Position numbers and translations under genes: made by a program
Assembly (NCBI GenBank): GCA_001766655.1
Contig: MJCC01000009.1
Span: 572,775-636,774 of the forward strand
Direction of reading: 5' to 3'
DNA: 64,000 nucleotides
From: Phytomonas francai
Lineage: Eukaryota > Euglenozoa > Kinetoplastea > Trypanosomatida > Trypanosomatidae
Shown: positions 61,526-64,000 of the stretch, piece after piece
Layout: every line of letters begins with the position of its first letter
Position numbering within the stretch: the first letter of the stretch is position 1
The notes under the pieces: generated by a model
The model's database searches: none
What the model was told of the DNA's origin: nothing
Seen by the model: only the letters and a program-made list of their open reading frames with translations

Positions 61526-64000
61526 CTAAAGCCTTTGCAGGGATGCCTGCTGCCGGGCAAAGGCGTTAACGCGGAGCATCTCCTCGAGCGCGCCCTCCCC
61601 CCCCACGCGGCCGTCCTCCATCACGATGAGATGCGAGGCCCCGCGGATCACCCCCATCCGATGCGCGATAATCACCACCATCAGCGGGAGCTCCTCCGCG
61701 AGGCCCGCGAGCGCGTCGCGCAGCCGCCCTTCATTCCACGCGTCCAGACGACTGGAGGGCTCGTCGAGCAGGACGCCCCCGCGGACCCCCCGCCGCCTTT
61801 TCCGCCTTTTTGGGGCTCTTTCGTCCGTCCCCGTTTCCCCCGCGTCGTTCTCCTCCCCGCTTTCCACGGCGGAGAGGTCCGAGGGCGAGATCGGGGCCTC
61901 CATTCGCTCGCGGCGGAGGCGCGCGAGGGCCGCGGCGACCGCGCGGACGAGCCCCAGCCGCTGCCCCTCCCCCATCGAAACGGACGCGGGCGAAAGGGGG
62001 TCGTTCATCCACGCGAGGGCGCCCAGGCGCCGCGCGGCCTCGCGGAGGTCGTCCTCGCCGGCCTCGTAGAGGCCCCCTTCCGCGGCCTGCCCGAGCAGCC
62101 CCAGCCAGCGCCGCCAGTACGCCGTCGACAGGCAGCCCAGCGGGAGGCCGTCCACGCGAAGAAGCCCCCGCCGCGGGAGGGCGACGAAAACGCGAAAATC
62201 GGCCGTTTCCACCGCCCTTTCCACGCCCTCCTCGAGGCCGCACGCGGAAGGCGAGGAGGACGCGGAGGGGGGGGGGGGCAGGGGGTTTTCGATCCACTGC
62301 TGGCGAAGCACCTCCGCAAGCACGGCCTCGCGCCAGACCGCCGCTCTGGAAACGCGCGCCGCCTTCCCCTCCGCCGTTATCCGGATGACCGCCAAAGGGT
62401 CGTACAGGCGCTTTAAAAGCTTCGTGAGGGTCGTCTTGCCGGACCCGCGGCGCCCGATAACCCCCGTCGTCCCGCCCACCGGAAGACGAAGGGAGACGTC
62501 GACCAAGGTGGGTCGCACGACACCGCTCGCCGCGGCCTCCTCCTCCTCGTCTTCATCCACGAATCCCTTCTCCTTTCCCTCCTTTTTCGCGTTTACCTCG
62601 CGGCCTTCCGGATTCGTTTTCACCCCGCCGAAGGCCTCCTTGAGGCCCCGTCCGCGGGGGAGGGCGCGGCGGAGCTGCGGGTAGGCGAAGTGCACGTGGT
62701 GCATCGTAATCCCACTTCGCAGCCTCAAACCGCCGACGACCCGTCCGGCGGCATCATAGCGAAGCCCCTTCAGAGAATCGCGCGCGTTTTCGGCGGGAGT
62801 CCCCGCCTCGAAATCCGAATTTCGGCCCCGCAGGTACGCCTTCCAGAGCCGTCGTCTCGCGCAAATCCGAGGTGCCGTCGCGTAGGCGGCGCGATCGCTG
62901 ATCGTACTCGGGAAGTCCTCCACGGACTGAAGGCCGCGCAGGGCCGCCGTGGGAAAACGCGGGGCGTGCAGAAAAAGGACCCGGCGGTAGGCCTCGAAGT
63001 GCTCCCAGAGCCGCAGGAGGGCCCAGGGCTCGCGCGGGGAGAGGGGGAGCCGTAGAAAAGAACTCCTCGAGGCCGCGCCGCGCCCTTCCGCGGCCGTTTC
63101 GCCCCCGCCCGCGCTCAAAAAGGCGGCGGCGAGCACCAGAAGGGCCTCGGCCGCGCGCGCGCAGGGCGCGAGAATCCCGCGGAGAGGACCCTCCTGCCCG
63201 CCCTCACAGAGGGCCGGAGCGAAGACCTCGCTTGCCGGGCTCCGGGCGACCACGCTCGCGAAGACCAACTCCAGCCCGAGCTGCCGTAGAATAAAGCGCG
63301 TCGGCCGCTCAAAGAGGGCGTAGTAGTCGAGGAGGTCCGCCGGGAGGTACGCCATCGATCGCGGGCGCCGTAGAATCGCGATCTCCGTCGGATCCAGAGC
63401 CTCGTGCATCGCCATCGCCGAAGGCGAGAGCGCGAAGGCCGCCCTCCGCAGCTCATCGGAGAGCAAAACCAACGCGCACGAGACGTTCGTGCGAAGAAAT
63501 TCCACCCTCTCCGCGGCGTACCTTCGTCGCCGCTCGAGCGCATCGGACGGTTTCCGACGAGACCAGTGTGGAAAGGCCAGGTAGCGGCACCTTGGGAGGG
63601 AAAGACGAGGACGGGCTCCCGTCGGCGTGCGCTCCTGAGGCGCCATTTCGTAGGGGAAGGCGATCACGCGCCGGAAAAGCTGCTCGACTTGCCATGCGCG
63701 CGCAGCGGTCCCTCCCCGGACGCGTTCGGAAGGGGCTTGACCTGCTAACGGATCCGCTTTAGGCGTTTCTTGATTTGGAGCATGGGTCAAGGCCGCGGCG
63801 CGCTCTGGAAGCCCCGCCCTCTCCCCCAGAGCTGAGCAGACCACGAGGGCGAGGTAGGGGTGGGGTAGGGCGCCGCGCCCCGCCGCCTCGATCTCGTCGA
63901 GCGCGCAGGCGAGGAGGAGGCGGAGGCCGTCGGCGGCGAAGGGCCGCGCGGGAATGGGCGGCCTGGGCGCCGCGCGCAGGCCCGCGAGGGCCTCCCCGAC
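61526..64000 (-). CDS. ABC-family ATPase/transporter, 5' end off window
   Basis: The frame is open from 61526 to the right edge, so at least 824 residues are visible and the N terminus is outside. A C-terminal nucleotide-binding domain is clear: Walker A TGVIGRRGSGKTTLTKLL, Q-loop region WRRWLGLLGQAAEGGLYEAG, a signature-like SVSMGEGQRLGLVRAV, Walker B GGVLLDEPSSRLD, and the H-loop in MVVIIAHRMGVIRGASHLIV. The signature is SMGEGQ rather than LSGGQ, and about 45 extra residues lie between signature and Walker B. The visible N-terminal part lacks an obvious set of six membrane spans. Layout is like ABCB/ABCC C-terminal halves. The transmembrane part may lie upstream; substrate unknown. Confidence 0.85.
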   Translation of the reverse strand, partial: VGEALAGLRAAPRPPIPARPFAADGLRLLLACALDEIEAAGRGALPHPYLALVVCSALGERAGLPERAAALTHAPNQETPKADPLAGQAPSERVRGGTAARAWQVEQLFRRVIAFPYEMAPQERTPTGARPRLSLPRCRYLAFPHWSRRKPSDALERRRRYAAERVEFLRTNVSCALVLLSDELRRAAFALSPSAMAMHEALDPTEIAILRRPRSMAYLPADLLDYYALFERPTRFILRQLGLELVFASVVARSPASEVFAPALCEGGQEGPLRGILAPCARAAEALLVLAAAFLSAGGGETAAEGRGAASRSSFLRLPLSPREPWALLRLWEHFEAYRRVLFLHAPRFPTAALRGLQSVEDFPSTISDRAAYATAPRICARRRLWKAYLRGRNSDFEAGTPAENARDSLKGLRYDAAGRVVGGLRLRSGITMHHVHFAYPQLRRALPRGRGLKEAFGGVKTNPEGREVNAKKEGKEKGFVDEDEEEEAAASGVVRPTLVDVSLRLPVGGTTGVIGRRGSGKTTLTKLLKRLYDPLAVIRITAEGKAARVSRAAVWREAVLAEVLRQQWIENPLPPPPSASSSPSACGLEEGVERAVETADFRVFVALPRRGLLRVDGLPLGCLSTAYWRRWLGLLGQAAEGGLYEAGEDDLREAARRLGALAWMNDPLSPASVSMGEGQRLGLVRAVAAALARLRRERMEAPISPSDLSAVESGEENDAGETGTDERAPKRRKRRRGVRGGVLLDEPSSRLDAWNEGRLRDALAGLAEELPLMVVIIAHRMGVIRGASHLIVMEDGRVGGEGALEEMLRVNAFARQQASLQRL

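Overview
The window looks like nuclear DNA of a kinetoplastid protist, most likely a trypanosomatid. The evidence is that 20 intronless protein genes all lie on the minus strand, as in one polycistronic unit; each gene is followed upstream by AT-rich spacer with pyrimidine runs and AG dinucleotides on the sense strand, the signature of spliced-leader trans-splicing; and the spermidine synthase reads very like the Leishmania enzyme. Genes are GC-rich, spacers AT-rich and rich in microsatellites. I cannot name the genus. Because genes read right to left, the transcriptional upstream side is at high coordinates. The GC-rich genes leave long open frames on the opposite strand and in other frames; these are shadows.

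Layout from left to right. 1-6817: very large non-canonical poly(A) polymerase/TUTase, running off the left edge. 7601-10015: ankyrin-DHYC palmitoyltransferase. 10562-11176: small coiled-coil protein. 12005-15869: IFT139 (TTC21B), its N terminus lost in a 990-N gap. 16860-17682: a 235-bp direct repeat beside the gap. 18590-21580: unknown helical protein. 22203-23051: Siw14-type atypical phosphatase. 23973-27560: DENN protein with an in-frame TAG before a repeat-rich tail. 28235-29146: spermidine synthase. 30086-31033: multi-span membrane protein. 31643-32080: small basic protein. 32835-34850: disordered repeat protein. 35820-36947: RNF170-like membrane RING ligase. 37306-40317: FHA-domain kinase, broken by a 375-N gap. 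40730-41091 and 42043-42507: two CHCHD2/Mix17-type CX9C proteins with a near-identical duplicated body. 42864-44936 and 47448-48602: two unknown proteins separated by 2.5 kb of AT-rich spacer. 48844-50979: TRAPPC13. 52137-52778: ribosomal protein uL16 (RPL10). 53378-53905: NAC alpha. 54587-56101: J-domain multi-span protein. 57119-59671: LRR-like protein. 60416-61063: candidate axonemal protein. 61526-64000: ABC ATPase, running off the right edge.

There is no functional operon here. Housekeeping genes (uL16, NAC alpha, spermidine synthase), trafficking genes (DENN, TRAPPC13), flagellar genes (IFT139) and signalling genes share one directional cluster, as is normal in kinetoplastids, so control is expected to be after transcription. 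I found no tRNA, rRNA, CRISPR array or insertion sequence. The observations most worth a second look are the giant nucleotidyltransferase, the in-frame TAG in the DENN gene, the CHCH duplication with a one-base homopolymer difference, the placement of (AT)n tracts against start codons, and a perfect 13-bp hairpin behind one stop codon.
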